NCBI GenBank assembly: GCA_017391185.1
Contig: JAFOZN010000238.1
Span: 1 to 15,307 of the forward strand
DNA: 15,307 nucleotides
Direction: 5' to 3'
Origin: Alistipes sp.
GTDB lineage: Bacteria; Bacteroidota; Bacteroidia; Bacteroidales; Rikenellaceae
Shown: in pieces, positions 1-7,250 of the stretch
How the letters are laid out: each line of letters starts with the position of its first letter
Position numbering within the stretch: the first letter of the stretch is position 1
Made by a program: the position numbers and the translations under genes
Notes under the pieces: generated by a model
Databases searched by the model: none
The model's input: only the letters and a program-made list of their open reading frames with translations
What the model was told of the DNA's origin: nothing

Positions 1-1473
1 CTCTGGAACCTTATCTTTGTGAGTATTACGCACTTCGATATAGTAGCCAAAGACGTTGTTGTAGCTTATTTTCAAGGATGGAATGCCTGTAATCTCACTT
101 TCACGTTGTACGATCTGCTGCAAGACATCTTTGCCATGCATGGCTATGCGTCTCAGGTCATCCAACTCAGCAGATACACCATCTGCAATCACACCACCCT
201 TCTGAATCTGATTATTCGCGGGATCGGGATAGATATCTTGCGCCAAGCGGTCACGTACAGCCGTAAGCGGATCAATCTTCGAGGCTATATCATGCAAGCA
301 ATCAACATCCGTTGACTCCAACAGAGCCTTGAGATTCTCCACCGCCGAGAGGGAATTTTTAAGTTGCACCAACTCTCGTGGTAGAATCTTCGATGCGGCG
401 ATACGAGACGACAGACGCTCCAGGTCTCCAATCTGGGATATCTGTTCTCTGAGGGTGGCAGCCAACTCTGAATCCTGAGTCAAAGCCTCCACAACATCTT
501 GCCTACGCTCAATACGCTTCACATCGAGCAGCGGCATGGCAATCCAACGCTTCAACAAGCGGCCACCCATCGAGGTAAGCGTGCGATCTATCACATCGGA
601 AAAACTACTCTTCTCTGAGCCTGCTCCCGAAAAGAGTTCGAGATTGCGGATGGTGAATTTATCGATCCAGACATAATCTTTCTGATCAAGACGAGAGATA
701 GAAGCTATGTGTGAGACTTCGCGATGTTCGGTAAACTCCAGATAGTAGAGAATGGCTCCTGCTGCCGCAATACCATCTTTCAACCCCTCGACACCAAAGC
801 CTTTGAGTGATTTGGTCGAGAATTGTTTACAAAGTTTATCATAATTCAAATCCGAAGAGAAGATCCATGCATCCAAACGATAGGTATAGTAACGATTGCC
901 AAACGCCGATTCAAAACGATCCTCCGCACCTCGCTGATACAATACCTCCTTGGGCGAAAGGCTCGATAAGAGTTTGTCGATATAGCGATCATCGCCCTGA
1001 GCCATATAGAATTCGCCTGTAGAGATATCCAAGAATGCTACTCCCGTTGCCTTCTCGCCGAAATAGACCGATGCCAAGAATGTGTTTTCCTTATTAGGCA
1101 GAGTATTATTGTCACCCAAAACCACACCCGGCGTAACAAGTTCTATCACGCCTCGCTTGACCAAGCCCTTTACTGTCTTGGGATCTTCCAACTGCTCACA
1201 TATCGCTACACGCTCGCCTGCTCTGACCAGCTTAGGCAAATATACATCCAGAGCATGATACGGAAAACCCGCAAGCTCCACACTCGAGGCCGAGCCATTG
1301 GCACGTTTGGTGAGAGTGATTCCCAAAATAGAACTTGACTTGATGGCATCATCGCCAAAAGTCTCATAGAAATCTCCCACACGGAATAGTAGTATAGCAT
1401 CAGGATGGACCGCCTTGATCTCGTAGTATTGTTTCATCAAGGGAGTCTCTACATATTTCTTCTCTACAGCCAT
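1..1473 (-). CDS. mutS: DNA mismatch repair protein MutS, N-terminal 491 residues (3' end outside window)
   Basis: MutS binds mispaired or unpaired bases as a dimer and recruits MutL in cytoplasmic mismatch repair. The frame is open from the ATG at 1473 to the left edge. The N-terminal mismatch-binding motif is present as FRVGDFYETFG, with the mispair-contacting Phe-X-Glu at about F35/E37. Further on come the connector region and the lever/clamp region, with the conserved stretch SLKISYNNVFGYYIEV close to the window edge. About 490 residues are visible of a family length near 850-880, so the ATPase domain with its Walker motifs lies outside the window. This is a window cut, not evidence of truncation. 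The start is supported by the MAVEKKYVETPLMKQY N-terminus, which matches family starts, and by a complete promoter just upstream. It lies 41 bases downstream of the helicase gene on the same strand but appears to have its own promoter. Identification is secure from motifs. Confidence 0.97.
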   Translation of the reverse strand, partial: MAVEKKYVETPLMKQYYEIKAVHPDAILLFRVGDFYETFGDDAIKSSSILGITLTKRANGSASSVELAGFPYHALDVYLPKLVRAGERVAICEQLEDPKTVKGLVKRGVIELVTPGVVLGDNNTLPNKENTFLASVYFGEKATGVAFLDISTGEFYMAQGDDRYIDKLLSSLSPKEVLYQRGAEDRFESAFGNRYYTYRLDAWIFSSDLNYDKLCKQFSTKSLKGFGVEGLKDGIAAAGAILYYLEFTEHREVSHIASISRLDQKDYVWIDKFTIRNLELFSGAGSEKSSFSDVIDRTLTSMGGRLLKRWIAMPLLDVKRIERRQDVVEALTQDSELAATLREQISQIGDLERLSSRIAASKILPRELVQLKNSLSAVENLKALLESTDVDCLHDIASKIDPLTAVRDRLAQDIYPDPANNQIQKGGVIADGVSAELDDLRRIAMHGKDVLQQIVQRESEITGIPSLKISYNNVFGYYIEVRNTHKDKVPE

Positions 1474-1491
1474 CTTCTTAGTTTTATCTTA

Positions 1492-1523
1492 CAAAGATAG
1501 CTTTAAAAAAGCTACTATTCAAA
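1492..1523 (-). promoter_or_regulatory. mutS promoter (TTTG-N20-TATCTTTG)
   Basis: Read on the minus strand, TTTG at 1523-1520 is followed after 20 bases by TATCTTTG at 1499-1492. This is a full match to the Bacteroidota -33/-7 pattern. The -33 box lies inside the last codons of the helicase gene. Transcription would start near 1488, leaving a leader of about 15 bases before the mutS ATG at 1473. A 7-bp inverted repeat (TAGCTTT-AAA-AAAGCTA, 1498-1514) overlaps the upstream edge of the -7 box. Confidence 0.6.
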
Positions 1524-2930
1524 AAATGAGTCATCAAAATTCACCAAATAGAGTTTCTCGGTGGCTCTGGTCAGTGCAGTATAGAGCCAACGGAGCATAT
1601 CTCGTGACATTGGCTCATCGCCAAATATACACCTATCTATAAATACAGCACTCCACTGACCGCCCTGCGCCTTGTGGCACGTCACAGCATAGGCAAATTT
1701 CACTTGCATGGCGTTGTAGTGCGGATTTTCACGAATCTCCTTCAGACGTTTGATTTTGCTTTTGATATCAAGATAATCCTGCTCAACCTGATCGAAAAGA
1801 TGACGGCTCTGCTCATAGGTGAGCGATGGAGATTCGGAGCTGATAGTATCGAGCAAAATTTTACACTCGATCTCCATATCATCATAATCGGGGAATGATA
1901 ATACGGCATTGGCAAAGTGGAAGTCATAGAAATCCTCAAAACGGCGGATACGCTTTAGACAGGCTATATCTCCGTTGGCGATAAAACCCACAGGACAATT
2001 CTCTATACGCTCGGTATAAAAATAGTTATTCTTCACCACCATCAACATATCCCCACTCTCGATAGCCTCCTCAGCCGAGAGATTATATCGGCGGATACCT
2101 TCATTATATCTATTGGCTCGTTTATTCGAGCGAGTAATGACGATGGTCTCATCCTTACCATATTTATGATAGCACTCCTCGACCTTCTCCATCACCTCCG
2201 AACCACTAATGGATTCTATGTCGGGAAAATCAAGACGGAAGCGTGGCGTTTCACATATCCCATTTTCGAGCATACAACGCACCAGCGTAGCATTAAACAA
2301 GATACCCGACTCGGCACTCTGACGCACCACATCATCCATCGAAGCATAGACCACCTCACCATATTTACTCATCACATTAGGATCCAACGCTGGGCTAAAA
2401 TCAGCCCCTACGGGAGGTAGCTGAGCGTCATCACCGATAAGCATTAGGCGACAATTTCTTCCGCTGCGCACATAGCCCACCAAATCATCCAATAACGATC
2501 CGCTACCGAATATCTGCCCCTCGCCCGAACTATCCGAGAGCATCGATGCTTCATCTACGATAAATATCGCATCACGCTCTTTATTCAGATCTAAAGAAAA
2601 CTTCGACTCATAGGCAGCATTTGTCTTCTCGCGATAAATTTTTTTGTGGATTGTATAGGCTTGGTGTCCTGAATATCGACTCAAAACCTTAGCAGCTCGC
2701 CCCGTTGGAGCCAACAACACAGAGCGAGTCCCAATCTCTCGAAAAACCTCCACCAAAGCCGAGACCAAAGTGGTTTTTCCTGTACCTGCATAGCCATTTA
2801 ACACGAAAATAGAGGTGGAATCGGCAGAAGTTAGCCATTCTGACAACTTTTCCACAACTTTTTTCTGACTAATTGTTGCTTCGAATGATAATTTTGCGTA
2901 AATTTGGCCTGCGATATAATGGTTAAGCAT
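1515..2930 (-). CDS. RecD-like superfamily 1 ATP-dependent DNA helicase
   Basis: A 471-residue helicase of the RecD/Dda-like superfamily 1 group (COG0507 type), a common Bacteroidales gene often annotated as ATP-dependent RecD-like helicase. Motif I/Walker A is GYAGTGKTT at residues 46-54 and motif Ia is around LLAPTGRAA (72-80). Walker B is IFIVDEASM (about 123-130) and motif III is GDDAQLPPVG (166-175). Near the C-terminus are VTCHKAQGGQW (about 416-426) and the motif VI-like LYTALTRA (about 450-457). All ATP-binding and hydrolysis residues expected for an active enzyme are visible. No RecB-interaction or nuclease domain is seen, so it probably acts as a stand-alone DNA helicase in repair or replication restart; this role is inferred from family. 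It diverges from the 2988 gene and is followed by mutS. Proximity to rsmD is, from memory, a recurring Bacteroidales arrangement. The ATG at 2930 gives a short N-terminal extension before the ATPase domain, as usual for the family. Confidence 0.9.
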   Translation of the reverse strand: MLNHYIAGQIYAKLSFEATISQKKVVEKLSEWLTSADSTSIFVLNGYAGTGKTTLVSALVEVFREIGTRSVLLAPTGRAAKVLSRYSGHQAYTIHKKIYREKTNAAYESKFSLDLNKERDAIFIVDEASMLSDSSGEGQIFGSGSLLDDLVGYVRSGRNCRLMLIGDDAQLPPVGADFSPALDPNVMSKYGEVVYASMDDVVRQSAESGILFNATLVRCMLENGICETPRFRLDFPDIESISGSEVMEKVEECYHKYGKDETIVITRSNKRANRYNEGIRRYNLSAEEAIESGDMLMVVKNNYFYTERIENCPVGFIANGDIACLKRIRRFEDFYDFHFANAVLSFPDYDDMEIECKILLDTISSESPSLTYEQSRHLFDQVEQDYLDIKSKIKRLKEIRENPHYNAMQVKFAYAVTCHKAQGGQWSAVFIDRCIFGDEPMSRDMLRWLYTALTRATEKLYLVNFDDSFFE

Positions 2931-2962
2931 ATTTATCGTGTTTATACTACTTTAATTTGATA

Positions 2963-2970
2963 CAAACTTA
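2963..2970 (-). promoter_or_regulatory. Candidate -7 box for the helicase gene (TAAGTTTG)
   Basis: TAAGTTTG on the minus strand fits TAnnTTTG and lies 32 bases upstream of the helicase ATG at 2930. No convincing TTTG -33 box is found 19-20 bases upstream, so only half of the signal is present. For the divergent plus-strand gene I see only the imperfect TTTAATTTG around 2951-2959. Confidence 0.4.
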
Positions 2971-2987
2971 ATAACAATTAATAAAAA

Positions 2988-3620
2988 ATGAAAAAGGCAA
3001 TTCAATTTTTTCTTGGTTTGGTGATCGTAGCTTTGATCTATGTTATCACTATGCAGATCTACAATCCACTTAGCTTCGAGAAGCAGGTTAAGGAGCGCAA
3101 TGCAGAGGTGATCGTTAAGTTGAAGGACATTCGCGCTGCTGAGCGTGCTTACAAGAGCAAGTACCAGCGTTTCACTAACAACTTCGACTCTTTGATCCAC
3201 TTCGTATTGAACGACTCATTGGAGATGGAGCGTAAGTTCGTTGATGAGGATGACTCTGTTGCTATGGCTCAGCTTAAGAAGGCTGGTAAGAAGAACATCG
3301 AGAAGTTCAACATCGCAGTTATCGACACTATCTTCTCTCCACGTAAGCTCTCTAAGGAGCAGGTACAGGATCTTCGCTATATGCCATTTACCGAGAAGAA
3401 GGAGTTTATTCTCGAGGCTGCAATGATTACTACTGCTGCTAACGTAGAGATCCCTGTTGTTGAGTGCCGTGCACCTTATAAGATGTATCTCGACACAGTT
3501 GAGTTCCGTCAGAACATCATCAACCTCATCGATGACAAGGTTAACAACTTCGGTCAGTATGCAGGTTTGAAGTTCGGCTCAATGGAGGGTAGCAACAACG
3601 AGGCAGGTAACTGGGAGTAA
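2988..3620 (+). CDS. Membrane-anchored protein of unknown function with pilin-like features
   Basis: I cannot assign a function. The 210-residue product begins with a short basic start (MKK) and one hydrophobic segment (about residues 7-25, ending VITMQIYNPL). A long polar domain follows, probably outside the cytoplasm. After the membrane segment, KDIRAAERAYKSKY and RFTNNFDSLI (about 46-70) resemble the helix-then-loop pattern of type IV pilin-like proteins. No prepilin peptidase site and no neighbouring pilus gene is visible, so that likeness is only suggestive. The C-terminus ends in a Gly/Asn-rich tail with GNWE. The codons are unlike those of most neighbours: Lys is almost always AAG, Glu GAG, Arg CGT/CGC and Asn AAC. 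This suggests high expression. It is a single-gene unit with a strong terminator 29 bases after the stop, sitting between the helicase and rsmD. From memory, similar uncharacterised proteins occur across Bacteroidales. Confidence 0.85.
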   Translation: MKKAIQFFLGLVIVALIYVITMQIYNPLSFEKQVKERNAEVIVKLKDIRAAERAYKSKYQRFTNNFDSLIHFVLNDSLEMERKFVDEDDSVAMAQLKKAGKKNIEKFNIAVIDTIFSPRKLSKEQVQDLRYMPFTEKKEFILEAAMITTAANVEIPVVECRAPYKMYLDTVEFRQNIINLIDDKVNNFGQYAGLKFGSMEGSNNEAGNWE

Positions 3621-3648
3621 TCTTAACTAAGATCCTCGAATTAGGCTT

Positions 3649-3689
3649 GATCCACCTAACCCCATGCGGGTGGGTGGATCGTTTTTTTT
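3649..3689 (+). terminator. Intrinsic terminator of the 2988 gene
   Basis: A hairpin has outer arms GATCCACC (3649-3656) and GGTGGATC (3673-3680) and an inner ACCC/GGGT pairing around a CATGC loop, with a small internal mismatch. It is followed by an eight-T run at 3682-3689. It separates the 2988 gene from rsmD. Confidence 0.88.
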
Positions 3690-3752
3690 AAGCCAAGCAC
3701 CCTATCATATGTATAATTTGAAACTTTGGAATAACACCTTATATTATATATA

Positions 3753-4286
3753 ATGAGAATCATCAGTGGTAAATGCGGTGGCAGAATGATCAACCCACCA
3801 AAAAACCTGAGGGCACGCCCTACTACGGACTTTGCCAAGGAGAATCTATTTAATGTACTGAACAACATTTTGGATTTCGAGGAACTTGAGGTGCTGGATC
3901 TCTTCTCTGGCACGGGATCTATCAGTTATGAATTCGCTTCGCGAGGAGCACGCTCTGTGACTTCTGTAGAGATCAACGCCGTACACCACAACTTTATCCG
4001 TAACACAGCCAAGAGTTTCGGGATGGATAACCTCCACCCTGTTAAAGCAAATGTTTTCCTATATCTGAAGAGTTGCTCTAAGCAGTATGATTTGATCTTT
4101 TCGGATGCCCCATACGATCTTGAGGGAAGCGAGGAGGTGATAGATTTGGTATTTGAGAAGAATTTGCTCAAAGATGACGGATTATTTATCTTCGAACACT
4201 CCAAAGGCAAGGATTTTAGCCAAAATCCTCATTTTAAGCAACTTCGAAGCTACGGTAGCGTACAATTCTCATTCTTCGAGAAGTAA
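3753..4286 (+). CDS. rsmD: 16S rRNA (guanine(966)-N(2))-methyltransferase RsmD
   Basis: RsmD transfers a methyl group from S-adenosylmethionine to N2 of G966 in 16S rRNA during 30S subunit assembly. The 177-residue length is typical. The start MRIISGKCGG matches the family N-terminus, and RPTTDFAKENLFN (about 22-34) matches the conserved RPT...E..F.. segment. The SAM-binding loop is DLFSGTGSIS (49-58), followed by the acidic strand end SVE (71-73). The catalytic motif, usually D/N-P-P-Y, reads DAPY at 118-121. The second residue is changed, while the Asp, the second Pro and the Tyr are kept. The rest of the Rossmann fold looks intact, so I expect an active enzyme. It lies 132 bases after the 2988 gene with a terminator between them, so it should have its own promoter, although I find only weak boxes (for example AAACTTTG at 3721-3728). 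No clear terminator follows before the tRNA-Asp promoter. Confidence 0.93.
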   Translation: MRIISGKCGGRMINPPKNLRARPTTDFAKENLFNVLNNILDFEELEVLDLFSGTGSISYEFASRGARSVTSVEINAVHHNFIRNTAKSFGMDNLHPVKANVFLYLKSCSKQYDLIFSDAPYDLEGSEEVIDLVFEKNLLKDDGLFIFEHSKGKDFSQNPHFKQLRSYGSVQFSFFEK

Positions 4287-4331
4287 TGAATAATATATTT
4301 TAAAAATATTTTCAAATTTTCTGAGCAAAAA

Positions 4332-4362
4332 TTTGCAGATTCAGAATTTTGTACTACCTTTG
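4332..4362 (+). promoter_or_regulatory. tRNA-Asp promoter (TTTG-N19-TACCTTTG)
   Basis: TTTG at 4332-4335 and TACCTTTG at 4355-4362 are spaced by 19 bases, a full Bacteroidota promoter. Transcription should start near 4366, giving a tRNA leader of about 14 bases. Confidence 0.75.
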
Positions 4363-4379
4363 CATTCGCAATCAGCAAT

Positions 4380-4453
4380 GGTGCGTTAGTTCAGCTGGTT
4401 AGAATACGTGCCTGTCACGCACGGGGTCAGGGGTTCGAGTCCCCTACGCACCG
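4380..4453 (+). tRNA. tRNA-Asp (anticodon GTC)
   Basis: A 74-base cloverleaf. The acceptor arms GGTGCGT (4380-4386) and ACGCACC (4446-4452) pair fully, with discriminator G at 4453. The anticodon stem is CGTGC/GCACG around the loop CTGTCAC, giving anticodon GTC at 4414-4416. The T arm is AGGGG-TTCGAGT-CCCCT. The 3' CCA is not encoded, since CAG follows. It is a single tRNA unit with its own promoter and terminator. Confidence 0.97.
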
Positions 4454-4456
4454 CAG

Positions 4457-4485
4457 AAGCGACTGAGTTTTCAGTCGCTTTTTTT
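4457..4485 (+). terminator. Intrinsic terminator of tRNA-Asp
   Basis: A hairpin with arms AAGCGACTGA (4457-4466) and TCAGTCGCTT (4471-4480) around a GTTT loop runs into a T run ending at 4485. It begins four bases after the tRNA 3' end. Confidence 0.9.
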
Positions 4486-4650
4486 GTATACCCTTATTTC
4501 ATTCTCCATTATGTAATCATAGAATATAAAACGAAATCTAATCAACCACAAAGTCGAGTCATATATAAAAGACACTCAAAACACCAAGATGCATAAATAC
4601 AGAATAGCATAATTTACTGTTTATCATCTCGCAGATTTTTTGTAAAGAAT

Positions 4651-4679
4651 AAAAAAAGCGACCGATTTGCTCGGTCGCT
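4651..4679 (-). terminator. Intrinsic terminator of the M28 peptidase gene
   Basis: On the minus strand, a nine-base-pair hairpin (arms AGCGACCGA and TCGGTCGCT, 4657-4679, five-base loop) is followed by a T run (plus-strand A run 4651-4657). It lies 22 bases after the peptidase stop. Its stem differs from the tRNA-Asp terminator stem at only one base pair. Between the two terminators (about 4490-4650) I see no gene or other supported feature. Confidence 0.88.
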
Positions 4680-4700
4680 CAAAAGTCTCAAACTCCAAGA

Positions 4701-5954
4701 TTAGTATCTCTCGATAAAATCTCTTACCAACTTAAACGTTGGCTCATAGCTATCGAAGATGGCATTCTCCCAAGTATCCAACGTAGTGTGATAGTATTGG
4801 AATGCATCACCACCCTCATTCTCCAAGAAGATACAAGGCACACCTCGCTGAGCAAAAGGATAGTGGTCACTATTGCCTGCAAGCTTACCTCGATTAAGCG
4901 ACTTAAAATAGTTCTTTTCGGCGTTAATCTTCTCAAAAAGCTGATATCCACGCTCGCCAGGATCACTCACCTCGCAATACTGCACAGGATTATTATCGCC
5001 AATCATATCCAGATTAAAGAGATATCTAATTTGCTTCAAAGGTACCACAGGATGCTCTGCATACCACTCTGAACCACGCAAATTAGCATCCTCACCAGAA
5101 AAGGCTATGAAATAGATATCATACTTTGGGCGGTGCTTGGCATAGTATGCTGCAAGAGTTACGATAGCTGCCGTACCAGAAGCATTATCATGTGCACCAG
5201 CATAGAAGGTCTTCTTGCCAAGGTTTCCCAAATGATCATAGTGAGCCGTAAAGACATAACACTCATCGTGGCGCTCGCCCTCTACTTTGGCAATAACGTT
5301 AAAACACTCGTAGTTCTTCAAGAATTTATTTTCGATATCCACACCTACACTCTTTGCATCCTTTGGGAATGACGAAGATACCCAAATAACAGGCTTATCA
5401 GACACCTTCTCTCCATACGCTTTGTAGAATTTCAAAGGCTCGCGCCAAGTATAAATGATTCCGCGATTCTTACTACCATCCTTGCTCTGCAAACGCTTGA
5501 AATCTGCGCCATGTTTATAGCTAAACCAGAAATCGCACACCACAAAGGCATCCTTATACTCAGGCTTCTCCAAATCTGCAAAGATACGCTTCGAATCATA
5601 ATTGAGCGTGTCGATGTAATAGAGAGGATATTCTCCCTTCACGCCAGGAGAAAACTCTCTGAGGTTGAAATCAATACCAGGCATCAACTTCTTACCATCC
5701 ACCGACATTGCCATCTTTCCAGGGAAAGTGTTGATATCAATCTTGAAAGGTTGACACTGCACCTCATCCGCGCCCGCCTTACGAAACTCCCTTTCCAAGT
5801 ATACACCTGCTTTGTTTGCTCCGTCATAGGCATATCCACGCCCTTGATATTTGGCAGAACTAAGCTCTTTTACGATTTTCTTATAATGCGCCAGATCCTG
5901 CGCCTCGACCTGCACGGCCACCAACGCACAAAGAACAAAAAGTAATTTTTTCAT
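4701..5954 (-). CDS. Exported M28-family zinc peptidase
   Basis: A 417-residue peptidase of family M28, which uses two zinc ions to cleave N-terminal residues or small peptides. The chosen start at 5954 gives a clean signal peptide (MKKLLFVLCALVAVQVEAQ). A further in-frame ATG at 6017 would put a polar extension in front of it and lies upstream of the -7 box, so it is rejected. Metal and catalytic residues are visible in order: AHYDHLG (H238), GAHDNASG (D256), FSGED (E288 as general base, D289 as metal ligand), NLDMIG (D316) and NSDHYPF (H364). The ligand next to the general base is Asp, where many relatives have Glu. About 220 residues precede the catalytic core, longer than in minimal aminopeptidases. 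They may include an inserted or PA-like region, but I cannot define it. The protein likely acts in the periplasm or outside. The exact substrate, peptide or a cyclising reaction, cannot be told. It is a single-gene unit. Confidence 0.9.
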   Translation of the reverse strand: MKKLLFVLCALVAVQVEAQDLAHYKKIVKELSSAKYQGRGYAYDGANKAGVYLEREFRKAGADEVQCQPFKIDINTFPGKMAMSVDGKKLMPGIDFNLREFSPGVKGEYPLYYIDTLNYDSKRIFADLEKPEYKDAFVVCDFWFSYKHGADFKRLQSKDGSKNRGIIYTWREPLKFYKAYGEKVSDKPVIWVSSSFPKDAKSVGVDIENKFLKNYECFNVIAKVEGERHDECYVFTAHYDHLGNLGKKTFYAGAHDNASGTAAIVTLAAYYAKHRPKYDIYFIAFSGEDANLRGSEWYAEHPVVPLKQIRYLFNLDMIGDNNPVQYCEVSDPGERGYQLFEKINAEKNYFKSLNRGKLAGNSDHYPFAQRGVPCIFLENEGGDAFQYYHTTLDTWENAIFDSYEPTFKLVRDFIERY

Positions 5955-5987
5955 AGTTTTATCTTTATTATATCTATACTTCTGTTG

Positions 5988-5995
5988 CAAAGATA
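5988..5995 (-). promoter_or_regulatory. -7 box of the M28 peptidase gene (TATCTTTG)
   Basis: TATCTTTG on the minus strand (5995-5988) is a full -7 match 33 bases upstream of the chosen ATG at 5954. Candidate -33 elements (TTG or TTTG within 6008-6015) are spaced only 12-16 bases away, so that half is weak. The box lies downstream of the alternative ATG at 6017, which supports the shorter gene model. Confidence 0.5.
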
Positions 5996-6054
5996 GCATA
6001 TTTCCATCAAACAACATCTCTTAAAGTCGCTCTTTTATATGGGTCTAACAACCG

Positions 6055-7110
6055 CTATAACTTCAACGATTTAGGTTTAAGCATATGACTCCATAGTTGA
6101 ACAACAAAGGTGGAAAACAACGATTCTCGATAGACTATGCGATGTTTCCATCTATTGGCCCACCAACGGCGAAACATATAACTCCACGACCTCAGATAAC
6201 CCACATTGCGTGGTCGAGACTCTGCAAACTCAGGGTGTAGAATCTCATTCCACACACGCTCCACCAATACTGGATCGCACCCCAACTCAGGCACGCAAGC
6301 TTTATGCAGCCCCAATTTAGAGATACATATCGCATTCATCGAAGTCAGAAACTTATGCATATTCATCTGTTCGGCAAAAGAGAACAGCCTTACCCAATCA
6401 ATCATTGCGGAGTATCGTTCGACAAAAAACTTCCAATCCAACAAATGGCGCAAACTGATCCTCTCAGCCGCAAAATGCGATGCCGAATGGCGCAAGATAA
6501 ATAGCGCATGAAAATCGGGCGAAGGAAGATACACCTCAGCACCATCAACCTCCACCACCTCCATAGGCTGACGCGTCAATTGCCACAATCTATCCTCAAT
6601 ATCGCGATTGGAACGATGTGCATGGATATTGAGAAAATCGTAATGATTCTCGACCATCACGCCATCTATGTAAAATACCGTATGATGATGTTTTCCCTCG
6701 TCAATTGGTATATTATAATGTTCATGCAGGAGTTTGTCGGCCTTTTGCTGCACTCCATAGCGTTCAACACTGCCATCCTCTGCACATTTTTCCTCAAAGA
6801 GCCAAATATCAATATCACTACATTGGCGATGATTCGGCACAGGATAATTCAAGCTCAGGCCATAACCCTTGAGAATCATCATCTTAATACCGTGCTGCGC
6901 AAAAAACTTCGCCAACTTTGCGATGACGCTCTTTTGGTGCTCATATTTACGCTCTACTTGCTCTACCGTGACCATCCATCGTATCTGATCCGCCTTCGAT
7001 AGTGGTTGAAGGTCCAAAGCCAATTTCTCATCAGCATCCTTACGCTGGATATAATCCCACGCTACAGCTGCAATACCATGAGCAGAGGTTATCTGATATA
7101 TCTTTTGCAT
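6055..7110 (-). CDS. Nucleotidyltransferase family protein (NTP_transf_5 type)
   Basis: A 351-residue protein of the uncharacterised nucleotidyltransferase family NTP_transf_5, frequent in Bacteroidales. The nucleotidyltransferase signature is visible as ILKGYGLSLNYP (about 79-90), then HRQCSDIDIW (about 94-103) with the metal-binding D99-x-D101 pair. The HHTVFYIDGVMVENHYDF stretch further on, which usually holds the third acidic position, contains suitable Asp and Glu residues. The C-terminal third is rich in Trp and Arg (MFRRWWANRWKHR) and carries no motif I recognise. Family members are known by fold rather than by a proven reaction. The ATG at 7110 is the only usable start, because an in-frame TAG lies 15 bases upstream. 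The start codon lies about 20 bases after the tRNA-Lys terminator and I see no promoter in between. No signal peptide is present, so it should be cytoplasmic. Confidence 0.85.
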   Translation of the reverse strand: MQKIYQITSAHGIAAVAWDYIQRKDADEKLALDLQPLSKADQIRWMVTVEQVERKYEHQKSVIAKLAKFFAQHGIKMMILKGYGLSLNYPVPNHRQCSDIDIWLFEEKCAEDGSVERYGVQQKADKLLHEHYNIPIDEGKHHHTVFYIDGVMVENHYDFLNIHAHRSNRDIEDRLWQLTRQPMEVVEVDGAEVYLPSPDFHALFILRHSASHFAAERISLRHLLDWKFFVERYSAMIDWVRLFSFAEQMNMHKFLTSMNAICISKLGLHKACVPELGCDPVLVERVWNEILHPEFAESRPRNVGYLRSWSYMFRRWWANRWKHRIVYRESLFSTFVVQLWSHMLKPKSLKL

Positions 7111-7130
7111 ATTTCCAAGGTCCTAAGAAT

Positions 7131-7161
7131 AAAAAAAACGGTAACCCTCTCAGGTTACCGT
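7131..7161 (-). terminator. Intrinsic terminator of tRNA-Lys
   Basis: On the minus strand a nine-base-pair hairpin (arms ACGGTAACC and GGTTACCGT, 7138-7161) is followed by an eight-T run (plus-strand A run 7131-7138). It lies nine bases downstream of the tRNA-Lys 3' end. Confidence 0.9.
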
Positions 7162-7169
7162 CTCTTCCG

Positions 7170-7242
7170 TGATCCCGCCGGGGCTCGAACCCGGGACCCC
7201 AACATTAAAAGTGTTGTGCTCTACCTGCTGAGCTACAGGATC
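7170..7242 (-). tRNA. tRNA-Lys (anticodon TTT)
   Basis: A 73-base cloverleaf on the minus strand. Acceptor arms GATCCTG and CGGGATC pair with one G-U, and the discriminator is A (7170). The anticodon stem is CAACA/TGTTG around the loop CTTTTAA, giving anticodon TTT at plus positions 7207-7209. The T arm holds GGTTCGAGCC. CCA is not encoded, since CGG follows. It is a single tRNA unit with its own promoter and terminator. Confidence 0.97.
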
Positions 7243-7250
7243 AACGCTCG

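Noticed and set aside
19..315. 98-residue plus-strand frame at the left edge
   Set aside because: The minus strand here encodes conserved MutS residues including the FGYYIEV segment, so this is a shadow.
1498..1514. TAGCTTT-AAA-AAAGCTA hairpin after the helicase stop as a terminator
   Set aside because: The stem is short and A/T-rich and the following minus-strand bases are TCTTTG, part of the mutS -7 box, not a T run.
5511..5945. 144-residue open frame on the plus strand opposite the M28 peptidase gene
   Set aside because: It lies wholly antisense to a gene with complete catalytic motifs, has no recognisable domain and no promoter, and starts in low-complexity antisense sequence.
6508..7002. 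164-residue open frame on the plus strand opposite the NTP_transf_5 gene
   Set aside because: Antisense shadow; the minus-strand frame has a clear nucleotidyltransferase signature, while this one has none.
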